A stretch of 64,000 nt of DNA, taken from NCBI RefSeq assembly GCF_900112605.1, contig NZ_FOMJ01000001.1, forward strand, positions 210,577-274,576. The letters run 5' to 3'. This DNA comes from Thiohalospira halophila DSM 15071. Lineage in GTDB: Bacteria > Pseudomonadota > Gammaproteobacteria > Thiohalospirales > Thiohalospiraceae. Positions within the stretch are counted from its first letter, which is position 1, and every line of letters begins with the position of its first letter. This document shows, one piece after another, positions 24,148 through 32,449 of this stretch. Below the pieces are notes generated by a model that searched no databases, was not told where the DNA came from, and saw nothing but the letters and a program-made list of their open reading frames with translations. The translations under genes and the position numbers were made by a program.

Positions 24148-24794
24148 ATGTCAGAACGCAAAAGTTTTGAGACAGAACAAGAAGGCTTCTGGGCTGGCGA
24201 TTTCGGTTCCGAGTATATTGGGAGGAATAAAAGCCAAGATATTGTTGCTTCAAATATATCTTTTTTTCGCGCATATTGAATTCCGTTTCCGGGGATATTT
24301 CGAGCCTCTTAGAGGTTGGTGCTAATATAGGCCTTAATCTCAGGGCGCTCCATCAGTTGCTGCCAGAAGCATTGCTCTCTGGGATTGAGATAAATCCCGA
24401 TGCGGCTCAGACGTTACGAGAATGGCTGAGTGGTGTGGATAACGATGGTTGGGTTTTTGAAGGATCCATTTTGGACTGGTCGCCAGAAAAGCCTGTCGAT
24501 TTAGCTTTTACCAAGGGCGTTCTCATTCATATATCGCCAGACCACCTTTCGGTTGTCTATGACAAGTTATATCAGGCATCTAAGCGTTATATTCTTGTTT
24601 CAGAGTATTATAACCCGACCCCGATGGCGGTTCCCTATCGTGGCCACTCAGATCGTCTGTTCAAGCGTGATTTTGCCGGTGAAATGCTTGACTTATATCC
24701 GGATCTGAAGTTGATTGATTATGGCTTTGTTTACAAGCGAGACCCCTTGTTTCCGCTAGATGACGAAACGTGGTTCTTGCTAGAAAAACGATGA
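24148..24794 (+). pseudogene. Pseudaminic acid-associated methyltransferase, frameshifted in a T tract
   Basis: Frame 1 from ATG 24148 reads SERKSFETEQEGFWAGDFGS, EYIGRNKSQDIVASNISFFR and stops at TGA 24278. The next frame continues SGDISSLLEVGANIGLNLRA and runs to 24794 with the SAM-binding motif and a normal C-terminus. Reading 8 instead of 7 T at 24260-24266 would join them as NISFFSRILNSV. The family (class I methylase near pse genes) is clear. The break is one base: phase variation, slippage, mutation or sequencing error. The gene is AT-rich compared with neighbours. Confidence 0.75.
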
Positions 24795-25471
24795 AACGCG
24801 TTCTTGTGTTCAGTGCACATCCCGATGACGAGGCCCTAGGTTGCGGCGGCAGCATCGCCCGCTGGGCCGAGGAGGGTGTCGCCATCCACCTCGCGTTCAT
24901 CGCCGATGGTATCGGCGCTCGGAACGAACACTCCGCTGCCGAGAAAACGGCGCTGCAAAACCGCCGGGCGGCCGCCGAGTCGGCGGCCGGCATTCTCGGC
25001 GCTACTTCGGTGCATTTTGATGATCTGCCCGATAACCAGCTCGACAGCGTACCGCTGCTGGAGATCACGCAGCGAGTCGAGGCGCTAATCGTGGCCCACC
25101 AGCCCGACACCGTGGTAACCCATCACGCTGGCGATCTGAACATCGACCACCGCCGCGTCCATCAGGCCGTAATGACGGCCTGTCGGCCGCAGCGTGGCCA
25201 TCCCGTGCGGACCATTCTCTGCTTCGAGGTGGCATCCAGCACAGAGTGGCAACCGCCGGGCTCGGGGGCAGCCTTTGAGCCCGACTGGTTCGTGGATATC
25301 AGCGCTACGCTCCCGCGCAAGCTGGCGGCGCTGGATGCCTACGCCGCCGAGATGCGCGACTGGCCCCACCCGCGCTCGCGCGAGGGCGTCGAGCACCTGG
25401 CCCGGTGGCGCGGCGCCACTGTCGGCTGCGATGCCGCCGAGGCCTTCATGCTGGCGCGTGCACTGCGATGA
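24791..25471 (+). CDS. PIG-L family deacetylase
   Basis: A 226-residue LmbE/PIG-L zinc deacetylase: VFSAHPDDEALGCGGSIARW (residues 5-24) holds the AHPDDE metal site, and THHAGDLNIDHRRVH (near 111-125) the second metal motif. These enzymes remove N-acetyl groups from sugars. In this pathway it could deacetylate a pseudaminic acid precursor so that another group, such as formyl, can be added by the downstream enzymes (inference). ATG at 24791 overlaps the methylase stop; GC rises again from here. Confidence 0.87.
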   Translation: MKRVLVFSAHPDDEALGCGGSIARWAEEGVAIHLAFIADGIGARNEHSAAEKTALQNRRAAAESAAGILGATSVHFDDLPDNQLDSVPLLEITQRVEALIVAHQPDTVVTHHAGDLNIDHRRVHQAVMTACRPQRGHPVRTILCFEVASSTEWQPPGSGAAFEPDWFVDISATLPRKLAALDAYAAEMRDWPHPRSREGVEHLARWRGATVGCDAAEAFMLARALR

Positions 25472-26550
25472 AGGTCGCCATCCGCGTTGATGCCTCGGCC
25501 ACGATCGGCACTGGCCACCTGGTGCGCTGCCGGACACTGGCAAACGCGCTTCAGGCACGAGGAGCCTCGGTCCAGTTCATCGGCCGCGCCCATGCCGGCC
25601 ACGGTCTCGATGGGCTGCAAGAAGAGGGCTTTACGGCGGCCGCGCTTCCAGCACCGAATAAGGCGGCCGCGGCAGCAGCAAGCGAGGACTACGCCCACTG
25701 GCTGGGTGTCTCCCAGGAACAGGATGCCAAGGAGACCATTGCCGCCCTGGAAGGCTCGCCAGACTGGCTGGTGGTTGACCATTACGGTCTGGATGCCGAA
25801 TGGGAAAAGCGGCTTCGACCGCATACCGGCCAAATCCTCGCCATCGACGATCTGGCTAACCGCGCCCACGACTGCGATGCCCTGGTGGACCAGAACTATA
25901 GCCCGACGGCGGGGAACCGATACACCGACCTTGTGCCACCCGATACTACGCAGCTCCTCGGCCCGACTTACGCACTGCTGAGGCCCGAGTACGCCGAAGA
26001 AAGGCAAAAGCGCAGGCCCCACGGTGGCGTCATGGAGCGCATTTTTGTCTTCTTTGGCGGCACCGACCCGGACAACCTTACCGGCCGGGCCCTCTCGGCG
26101 TTGAGCGACCCGGTATTCACGGACGTAGCGGTGGATGTCGTCGTCGGTCCCAACAATCCCCACCGCGAAGAGCTGGAGGCGCAGGCCGGGGCCCGTCCGG
26201 GGATCACGCTTCATCCCCCGCGTCCGCATCTGGCCGACCTGATGGCCGCCGCGGATCTGGCCATCGGCGCCGGCGGGACCACGACCTGGGAGCGCTTCTG
26301 TGTAGGCTTACCGGCCCTGGTGGTGAGTATCGCCGACAACCAGCGCCCGGCTTGCGAGGCGCTGGCCGCCGATGACCTGATTGCCTATCTCGGTCATCAC
26401 GACCAGGTAACGGCAGCCGGCCTGCGGGAGGCGGTACAGGCGCTGCGCGGTAACCCCGAACACCTGCGCCAACTGGCTGAAGCTGGCAGGCGGACGGTGG
26501 ACGGGGCCGGTACACAGCGGGTTGTCGACCACCTCACGCGGACCCTGTAG
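25468..26550 (+). CDS. pseG: UDP-2,4-diacetamido-2,4,6-trideoxy-L-altrose hydrolase, PseG
   Basis: Releases UDP from the sugar before condensation. A 360-residue MurG/GT28-like protein: IRVDASATIGTGHLVRCRTL (residues 4-23) is the PseG signature with the G-x-G-H-x-x-R core; WLVVDHYGLDAEWEK and LAIDDLANRAHDCDALVDQN follow; the C-terminal half has FVFFGGTDPDN and GAGGTTTWERFCVGLP. The ATG at 25468 overlaps the deacetylase stop. All expected motifs are present. Confidence 0.92.
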   Translation: MKVAIRVDASATIGTGHLVRCRTLANALQARGASVQFIGRAHAGHGLDGLQEEGFTAAALPAPNKAAAAAASEDYAHWLGVSQEQDAKETIAALEGSPDWLVVDHYGLDAEWEKRLRPHTGQILAIDDLANRAHDCDALVDQNYSPTAGNRYTDLVPPDTTQLLGPTYALLRPEYAEERQKRRPHGGVMERIFVFFGGTDPDNLTGRALSALSDPVFTDVAVDVVVGPNNPHREELEAQAGARPGITLHPPRPHLADLMAAADLAIGAGGTTTWERFCVGLPALVVSIADNQRPACEALAADDLIAYLGHHDQVTAAGLREAVQALRGNPEHLRQLAEAGRRTVDGAGTQRVVDHLTRTL

Positions 26551-26565
26551 TTTGGAATCATATTG

Positions 26566-27783
26566 ATGCTGGAACCGCTCACCGAAGCCACTCGCGATCT
26601 CATCCTGCCCTGGCGCAACGCCCCCGAGGTGCGCCGGCAGATGTACACCCGGCACGAGATCCCCCTGGAGGAGCATCGCGCCTGGTTCGAGCGCATGCAG
26701 GCCGACCCGACCCGTTGCTGGTACCTCTGCCGCGATGCCAGCGACGACCCCGCGGGCGTGGTCTACTTCACCGACATCGAGCCGGAGGGGGGCAGCGCCT
26801 TCTGGGGCTTCTACGCCCGCCCGGATGCGCCAGCAGGAATCGGCATGCGGATGGAATATTCCGCCCTGGACCATGCCTTCCACGAACTGGGCCTGCACAA
26901 GCTCAATTGTGAGGTGCTGGCTACCAATACCGCCGTGGTCAATCTTCACAAGAAGTGCGGCTTCACCCGTGAGGGCACCTTCCGCGAACAGCACTTCGAC
27001 GGTGAACAGTACGTGGATATCATTCGCCTAGGCCTGCTGGCCCGGGAATGGCCGAAGCACCGCGAGCGCCTGCACGAGCGCATTGCGCAGCTGGATGCCC
27101 TCGCAGCGCGGAAGGCAGAAGGCGATACCCCCCCCCGCCGGATCGCGGTCCTCAGTGATGCGAACAGCTGGATTAACGAACATCTACTGGAGCTGGTCGA
27201 AGACTGGGAAGAGCTGGGCCATACCGTTCACTGGACCCACGAACCAGCCGACGCCGAGGAGGCCGACTTCTGCTTCTGCCTCGGCTTCGGTCGCCTGCTG
27301 CCCGAGACCGTGCGTGCGCGCTTCCGCCACACCCTGGTGGTCCACGAGAGTGACCTGCCGCGCGGCAAGGGCTGGTCGCCGCTTACCTGGCAGATCCTAG
27401 ACGGGGAGGACCGCATCCCCGTCACCCTCATTGAGGCGGCGGAGAAGGTGGACAGCGGCACGATCTACGCCCAGCGCTGGGTCGAGTTCGAGGGTCACGA
27501 ACTAGTGGATGAGTTACGGACCGCCCAGGCCGAGGCGACCCGCGCGCTGTGCCGCGAGTTTGTCGACGACTATCCCGTCTCCGCCGAGCGAGGCCGGGAG
27601 CAGCATGGCGAGGAGAGCTTCTATCCGCGCCGTGGCCCCGAGGATAGTCGGCTCGACCCGGAGCGGTCGCTGGCCGAGCAATTCAACCTGCTACGGGTAG
27701 TGGACAATGAGCGCTATCCCGCCTTCTTCGAGTGGCGGGGCAGACGATTCCAGTTGCACATTATCGGAACACGGGACACCTGA
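26566..27783 (+). CDS. pseH: PseH-type acetyltransferase fused to formyltransferase domain
   Basis: A 405-residue fusion. Residues 1-175 are a GNAT of the PseH type (ILPWRNAPEVRRQMYTRHEI; GIGMRMEYSALDHAFHELGL; ATNTAVVNLHKKCGFTREG), which acetylates the 4-amino sugar. Residues 185-395 match formyl-THF-dependent formyltransferases: TLVVHESDLPRGKGWSPLTW, the S-D-x-P-x-G-x-G motif, then VTLIEAAEKVDSGTIY. The pair predicts an N-acyl choice or double modification on pseudaminic acid. ATG at 26566 (not TTG 26563). The stop overlaps the next gene, which has the same two domains in opposite order. Confidence 0.86.
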   Translation: MLEPLTEATRDLILPWRNAPEVRRQMYTRHEIPLEEHRAWFERMQADPTRCWYLCRDASDDPAGVVYFTDIEPEGGSAFWGFYARPDAPAGIGMRMEYSALDHAFHELGLHKLNCEVLATNTAVVNLHKKCGFTREGTFREQHFDGEQYVDIIRLGLLAREWPKHRERLHERIAQLDALAARKAEGDTPPRRIAVLSDANSWINEHLLELVEDWEELGHTVHWTHEPADAEEADFCFCLGFGRLLPETVRARFRHTLVVHESDLPRGKGWSPLTWQILDGEDRIPVTLIEAAEKVDSGTIYAQRWVEFEGHELVDELRTAQAEATRALCREFVDDYPVSAERGREQHGEESFYPRRGPEDSRLDPERSLAEQFNLLRVVDNERYPAFFEWRGRRFQLHIIGTRDT

Positions 27784-28895
27784 TGGATTACGTTCTCGCC
27801 ACCTCACGCCCCTGGAACGAAATCATGGCCCGACGGCTGGAGGAGAAGACCGGCCACACCTTCCATCTCATCACCGGGAAGGAGGAACTGACCCCGGAGC
27901 GCCTGGCGGACATCGCGCCGCGCTATGTCTTCTTCCCCCACTGGTCGCACATCATCCCGGAGGCGGTACACACCGCCTACGAGTGTGTCGTCTTCCACAT
28001 GACTGACCTGCCCTACGGGCGTGGCGGTAGCCCGCTACAGAACCTGATCCAGCGCGGCCACCATGAAACCCAGCTCACGGCGCTACGCTGCGTCGCCGAA
28101 CTCGACGCTGGGCCGGTCTACATGAAGCGGCCGCTCTGTCTGGAAGGGGCTGCCTCGGAGATCTTCCTGCGGGCCGCCGGCGAGATCGAGTCAATGATCG
28201 AGGCCATTATCCGAGAAGAGCCCGAGCCGCAGGCCCAGGAGGGTGAAACGGTGAACTTCCGGCGCCGCACGCCGGGGGAGAGCGACCTGGCTCAGGCGCC
28301 GATACAGGACCTGAACGACTTCTTCGACTTCATCCGCATGCTCGACGCCGAGGGCTATCCACGCGCCTTTCTCGAACTGCACGGCCACCGCATGGAGCTC
28401 TCCCGCGTGCAACTGGAGCAGGACCGGTTGGTGGGCACTTTCGTGATCCATCGCCAGCACGCAATACCTGACAAGAATGGGGGGGGTATTAAGATGCTGC
28501 TGGACCGCTGCTACCCAAAACCGCCCCGCGATGTCTTCGAGCGTATGCAGGGTCTCTACAAACCGGGTGACCCGCTCTACACCGTCGAGCACGAGGGGCA
28601 GGCCGTGGGCATGGTCTACTGCGCCCACCACAGCAAGGGCGGCCATCTGGAGAACCTGGCCGTCGACCCCGACTACCGGGGCCTCGGCCTCGCCGACAAA
28701 CTGGTCGAGACCCTGATGCAGGACAACCCCGAAGTCATCACCCTGACTACGCGCATACCGGCCTACTTCGAGCGCTTCGGCTTCAAGGCCGTGGAGCAGT
28801 TGACGGACCAGTCAGTCTTCATGGCGGCCAAAAGCCCTGCAAGCACAGCAATCGGCACGAACACAGCAACCGCATCCGGGAATCAGCAACCATGA
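27783..28895 (+). CDS. Formyltransferase domain fused to GNAT acetyltransferase
   Basis: A 370-residue fusion with the order reversed relative to the gene before it. Residues 1-205: a short formyltransferase-like domain (YVFFPHWSHIIPEAVHTAYE; VVFHMTDLPYGRGGSPLQNL, again D-L-P-x-G-R-G-x-S-P) with VAELDAGPVYMKRPL. Residues 235-350: a GNAT with LENLAVDPDYRGLGLADKLV and VITLTTRIPAYFERFGF. Likely modifies the pseudaminic acid amino groups, substrate unknown. ATG at 27783 overlaps the upstream stop; the gene overlaps pseI by 4 bp. Confidence 0.8.
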   Translation: MDYVLATSRPWNEIMARRLEEKTGHTFHLITGKEELTPERLADIAPRYVFFPHWSHIIPEAVHTAYECVVFHMTDLPYGRGGSPLQNLIQRGHHETQLTALRCVAELDAGPVYMKRPLCLEGAASEIFLRAAGEIESMIEAIIREEPEPQAQEGETVNFRRRTPGESDLAQAPIQDLNDFFDFIRMLDAEGYPRAFLELHGHRMELSRVQLEQDRLVGTFVIHRQHAIPDKNGGGIKMLLDRCYPKPPRDVFERMQGLYKPGDPLYTVEHEGQAVGMVYCAHHSKGGHLENLAVDPDYRGLGLADKLVETLMQDNPEVITLTTRIPAYFERFGFKAVEQLTDQSVFMAAKSPASTAIGTNTATASGNQQP

Positions 28896-29947
28896 CAACG
28901 CCATTCCAGATCGCCGACCGGCCCATTGGCTCCGAGCATCCCCCGTTCATAATCGCCGAGATGTCCGGCAACCATAACCAGTCGCTGAACCGCGCCCTGG
29001 AGATCGTCGATGCAGCCGCCGACAGCGGTGCCCACGCCCTCAAGATCCAGACCTACACGCCGGATACCATGACCCTGGATATCAGCGAGGGCGATTTCTT
29101 CATCTCCGACGACAGCACTCCCTGGAAGGGCACCAGCCTCTATGACCTCTACAAGGTCGCCATGACAACGTGGGAATGGCACGCGCCCATCATGGAGCGC
29201 GCTCGAGAAAGGGGCCTCATCTGTTTCAGCAGCCCTTTTGATGCTACAGCGGTGGATTTCCTGGAAGAGCTGGATGTCCCGGCCTACAAGATCGCCTCTT
29301 TCGAGAATGCCGACATCCCGCTCATCCGCAAGGTGGCCGCCACGGGAAAGCCGATAATTCTCTCCACCGGCATGGCTACCCTGGCCGAACTCGACGAAAC
29401 CGTGCGCACCCTGCGCGAGTTTGGCTGCGAACAGTTCGTCCTGCTCAAGTGCACCAGTACCTACCCGGCGACGCCGGAGAACAGCAACGTGCTGACCGTG
29501 CCGCATATGCAGGAGTTGTTCGGCTGCCAGGTCGGGCTCTCGGACCATACCCTGGGCGTTGGCGCTGCCGTGGCCGCAGTGGCGCATGGGGCGACTGTGG
29601 TGGAGAAGCACTTCACCCTTGACCGGGCGGAAGGCGGCGTTGATTCCACCTTTTCCCTTGAGCCGGAGGAAATGCGCCAGCTCGTGATCGAGACCGAGCG
29701 GGCCTGGCAGTCACTGGGCTGTGTGCGGTATGGGCCCGGGGAGGCGGAGAAGCCGTCCATGCGGTTTCGGCGGTCGTTGTACATCGCCCAGGATATGAAG
29801 GCGGGAGATGTGCTGACGGAGGAGAACCTGCGGAGTGTGCGGCCGGGGATGGGGTTGGCGCCGAAGTATCTGGATCACTTGTTGGGACGGCGGGTCAAAG
29901 ATCATGTGGTAGCGGGGACGCCGATGAGTTGGGAGCTGTTGGGCTGA
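28892..29947 (+). CDS. pseI: Pseudaminic acid synthase, PseI
   Basis: Condenses 2,4-diacetamido-2,4,6-trideoxy-L-altrose with phosphoenolpyruvate to pseudaminic acid. A 351-residue NeuB-family enzyme: PPFIIAEMSGNHNQSLNRAL (residues 17-36), LKIQTYTPDTMTLDI, YKIASFENADIPLIR, LLKCTSTYPATPE and VEKHFTLDRAEGGVDSTFSL; the C-terminal SAF (antifreeze-like) domain starts near 290 (RRSLYIAQDMKAGDVLTEEN). The start ATG 28892 overlaps the preceding gene. It is the last pse gene, directly followed by an IS remnant. Confidence 0.94.
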   Translation: MTTPFQIADRPIGSEHPPFIIAEMSGNHNQSLNRALEIVDAAADSGAHALKIQTYTPDTMTLDISEGDFFISDDSTPWKGTSLYDLYKVAMTTWEWHAPIMERARERGLICFSSPFDATAVDFLEELDVPAYKIASFENADIPLIRKVAATGKPIILSTGMATLAELDETVRTLREFGCEQFVLLKCTSTYPATPENSNVLTVPHMQELFGCQVGLSDHTLGVGAAVAAVAHGATVVEKHFTLDRAEGGVDSTFSLEPEEMRQLVIETERAWQSLGCVRYGPGEAEKPSMRFRRSLYIAQDMKAGDVLTEENLRSVRPGMGLAPKYLDHLLGRRVKDHVVAGTPMSWELLG

Positions 29948-29960
29948 GGCGTAGCGGCTG

Positions 29961-30230
29961 TTGTACAAGTGCAGCTACAGCCGACCGAAGATTCAGCCCA
30001 AGGAGCCGCCCCTGGGCGTGCTGTCGATAAAGGAGCAGGACCGCAACCAGCGCATTGCCAGGACCCGCGCCCGGGTCGAGCACGTCTTCGGCGGCATGGG
30101 GCAGATGGGCGCCCAGGTGCTGAAGACCATCGGCCTTGGCCGGGCGCGCTTTCAACTGACTCTGCGTTGCGCGGTGTACAACATGCGCCGCGTGACGCAG
30201 CTCGAGGCGGCCGGGGTGAGGCCGTTCTAG
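29961..30230 (+). pseudogene. IS5-family transposase, C-terminal remnant
   Basis: An 89-codon open stretch whose protein ends like IS5-type DDE transposases: KEQDRNQRIARTRARVEHVF, then GGMGQMGAQVLKTIGLGRAR and LRCAVYNMRRVTQL. The final E-x-x-x-R-x-x-V-E-H motif includes the catalytic Glu region; the N-terminal two thirds (first two Asp) are missing. It lies 14 bases after pseI, so the insertion or deletion removed whatever followed pseI. Confidence 0.78.
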
Positions 30231-30532
30231 ACGGTTTCGAGGGTCTCGTGTGTCCGGAAGTCGGGCACACGAGCCGGAAACCGGGGAGAACGGCCTGATT
30301 CAGGCCGAAATCAGGGGCACCGAGGCACAAATCGGAGTCGGTGCGCCGGCCTCTGCGACGACGATAGCCTGACCTGCTGTTTATTGAGGTTCCCCTTAGC
30401 TGGGCGGGCTCACTTGCCCACAGGGTTCCGAACACAGTTTCATTGACTTTCCTCGGTCAACTCCCAAGTGCCAGGCGTTTTCCTGGCGCACCACACAGAT
30501 TTGGATAGCGCCGAGTAATCGAAGGGATCATT
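30231..30532. other. Non-coding gap with IS remnant end
   Basis: 302 bases without a supportable gene. The first part contains GTCTCGTGTGTCCGGAAGTC and GGGCACACGAGCC, an imperfect inverted repeat around 30244-30275 that could be part of the transposon end. The rest becomes AT-richer towards the asparagine-synthase-like gene. No clear promoter was identified; the downstream gene start has only a weak ribosome site (AAGGGA). Confidence 0.4.
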
Positions 30533-32449
30533 ATGCACAAGACTGTATATTCAGGATCAAAGCTGAAAGGTGAACAGCGGGTCGAGTTGTCCGTTCACGG
30601 TATGTTGATGGGCTGGACAGACGGCGACACCTCTATCAAATCGCGGCGCATACAGTCCACTGTAGAGAAAGAGTGGGAACGTGGAGGTGCGGATGCACTG
30701 GCCACTTTTATGAGGGGGGTCGTTGGTCCCTGTATGATTGAGGTGTCGACCGCTGATGCGGTTTGGCTCTTTGCTTCTTGTGCGAGTAGCGGATTTTATT
30801 GGATGCCGGTGGTTGGAGAAGGTGAGGAGCAGCACGAATACCTCGTGTCCAATCAAGAGGGTCGTTTTCTTCGAGCTGCGCTTCGCATGGGAGGTGAGCT
30901 GTCCGAGGGGGCGGTCATGAACGCTGTTCTCTCGCATCAGTCGGTGATCCGACCTCCATTTTCCGGGCTTGTCAAGGGAACGCATCGGTGCCCACCTGGA
31001 TTCTATGTGGAATTCTCTTCAGGAGAGGCCAGGCCTCAGACCTTTTTGATAAACAAGGAACCCAAAACGAGAAGGCGGCAGGATGCCGATCTGGGGAAAA
31101 AATGCCGGGCCGTTGCGGAAATTTACGAGTCTTATTGTAAAGACATTGGCGCGAATGCGACGATATCGTTTTCGGGCGGCGTGGACTCAACTGCACTCCT
31201 GCTTCTGCACAAGAGTGGATTGGATAGGAAGACGCAAGGATATTACATCGATCGAGGAAAAGTCTCAGAAAAGAAAATGGCATCCGATATAGCAAGACGT
31301 GCCGGGTGTGAAATCGATTTTATCAAGCCCCTCGAAGGCTTTTCATCTGCGGACGTAAGAAAAAGAGCGGGGACCGGATTGGCCGTATTGAACGGCGTTG
31401 GCTACATGAAACATAGCTTTCGATATTGTCCGATTGAAGGCGATAATGAAATACAACGACTGGTACTGACGGGACAGAACTCGGACATGATGTTCCATAT
31501 TGACCATTATGCGCCGAGCTCCTTTACGACCGGTCTGGTGCGTAACGTAAAGATGGCAGCGGGGATCCCTCGGCGATTTCGTAAAACCGTGGCGTATTAC
31601 GCATTCCTTTACTTATCAAATGAAAGTAATTTGAGCAGTGGGCTGCCGCCCGGTGTGGAGGAAAGCTTTATCGGTCTTAGTGAGCATGGTGCTGAAGGGG
31701 GGGGGCTTGAACACCGGGTTAAACATGTAGTAATGGACTACAAGCATGAGCATTATGTGGTGCCGACTTCCCGCTGGTTTCAGAGCGCAGTCTATCCGGA
31801 ATTGAGCAACAGCCGTCTCCATTCCGGGCTGAAGGTAAACCATGCCGCAAGGCTTGCGCGTTGGTTGAGGACAATCGGTAGTATTCATCAGCAGTTTCTC
31901 AACAACGGCACCCACGAGAATCTTGTAATTTGCACCCCGTTCTCGGAGGGACCCCTGGCCGTTGAGTTGCTGTCTTACCGCCTCGGTCTACGGGATGTCC
32001 TGATGCCCAAACGTTTTTTACACGGCGTTATCCGCAGTCAATTGGGAGTATCCTACAGCAGGATCCGGCATCAGGTTCTGGGTGGCGGTTGGATTGATCT
32101 TCCATCGCAGGTGGCGAGGTATAGTGCGCGATCGATAAAGCGTCTGGCAAAACGGTTTCTGAAAATACAGCACAATGAACAGGCCAAATCATCAACGACA
32201 CGCCATGCCATAGGAATTGATGATCTACGTAACCTGAGAGAGATCCTTGGTCATCAGGATGGGGTGGTGGAGCGTACCCTGTTGAATTATGTCAATGACG
32301 ACGAGTGCCGGACGTACCTGAATCGTCTTTATGACTGCCTTGAACTAAGGGTCGACCCCGATAGCTTGAGCAAGACAGATGGGATGCAGTTGTGCCGGCT
32401 GGTCAATCTTCAGGTCATGCTTGAGGCAGAAGAGACTTTTTCAGTATGA
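30533..32449 (+). CDS. Asparagine synthase-like protein of the polysaccharide locus
   Basis: A 638-residue protein. The middle carries the PP-loop ATP pyrophosphatase motif ATISFSGGVDSTALLLLHKS (near residues 214-233), as in AsnB. The N-terminal 190 residues correspond to the glutaminase half (HRCPPGFYVEFSSG) but lack an initial catalytic Cys2, so ammonia or another donor may be used. Such proteins in capsule loci amidate uronic acids or glycan-linked acids. It is a good match for the uronic acid expected from the TviB-like enzyme (inference). GC content drops here. Confidence 0.75.
   Translation: MHKTVYSGSKLKGEQRVELSVHGMLMGWTDGDTSIKSRRIQSTVEKEWERGGADALATFMRGVVGPCMIEVSTADAVWLFASCASSGFYWMPVVGEGEEQHEYLVSNQEGRFLRAALRMGGELSEGAVMNAVLSHQSVIRPPFSGLVKGTHRCPPGFYVEFSSGEARPQTFLINKEPKTRRRQDADLGKKCRAVAEIYESYCKDIGANATISFSGGVDSTALLLLHKSGLDRKTQGYYIDRGKVSEKKMASDIARRAGCEIDFIKPLEGFSSADVRKRAGTGLAVLNGVGYMKHSFRYCPIEGDNEIQRLVLTGQNSDMMFHIDHYAPSSFTTGLVRNVKMAAGIPRRFRKTVAYYAFLYLSNESNLSSGLPPGVEESFIGLSEHGAEGGGLEHRVKHVVMDYKHEHYVVPTSRWFQSAVYPELSNSRLHSGLKVNHAARLARWLRTIGSIHQQFLNNGTHENLVICTPFSEGPLAVELLSYRLGLRDVLMPKRFLHGVIRSQLGVSYSRIRHQVLGGGWIDLPSQVARYSARSIKRLAKRFLKIQHNEQAKSSTTRHAIGIDDLRNLREILGHQDGVVERTLLNYVNDDECRTYLNRLYDCLELRVDPDSLSKTDGMQLCRLVNLQVMLEAEETFSV

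Noticed and set aside
28022-28032. GGCGGTAGCCC, ops-like
   Set aside because: It lies inside the coding part of the formyltransferase-GNAT gene and does not match the end of the ops consensus.
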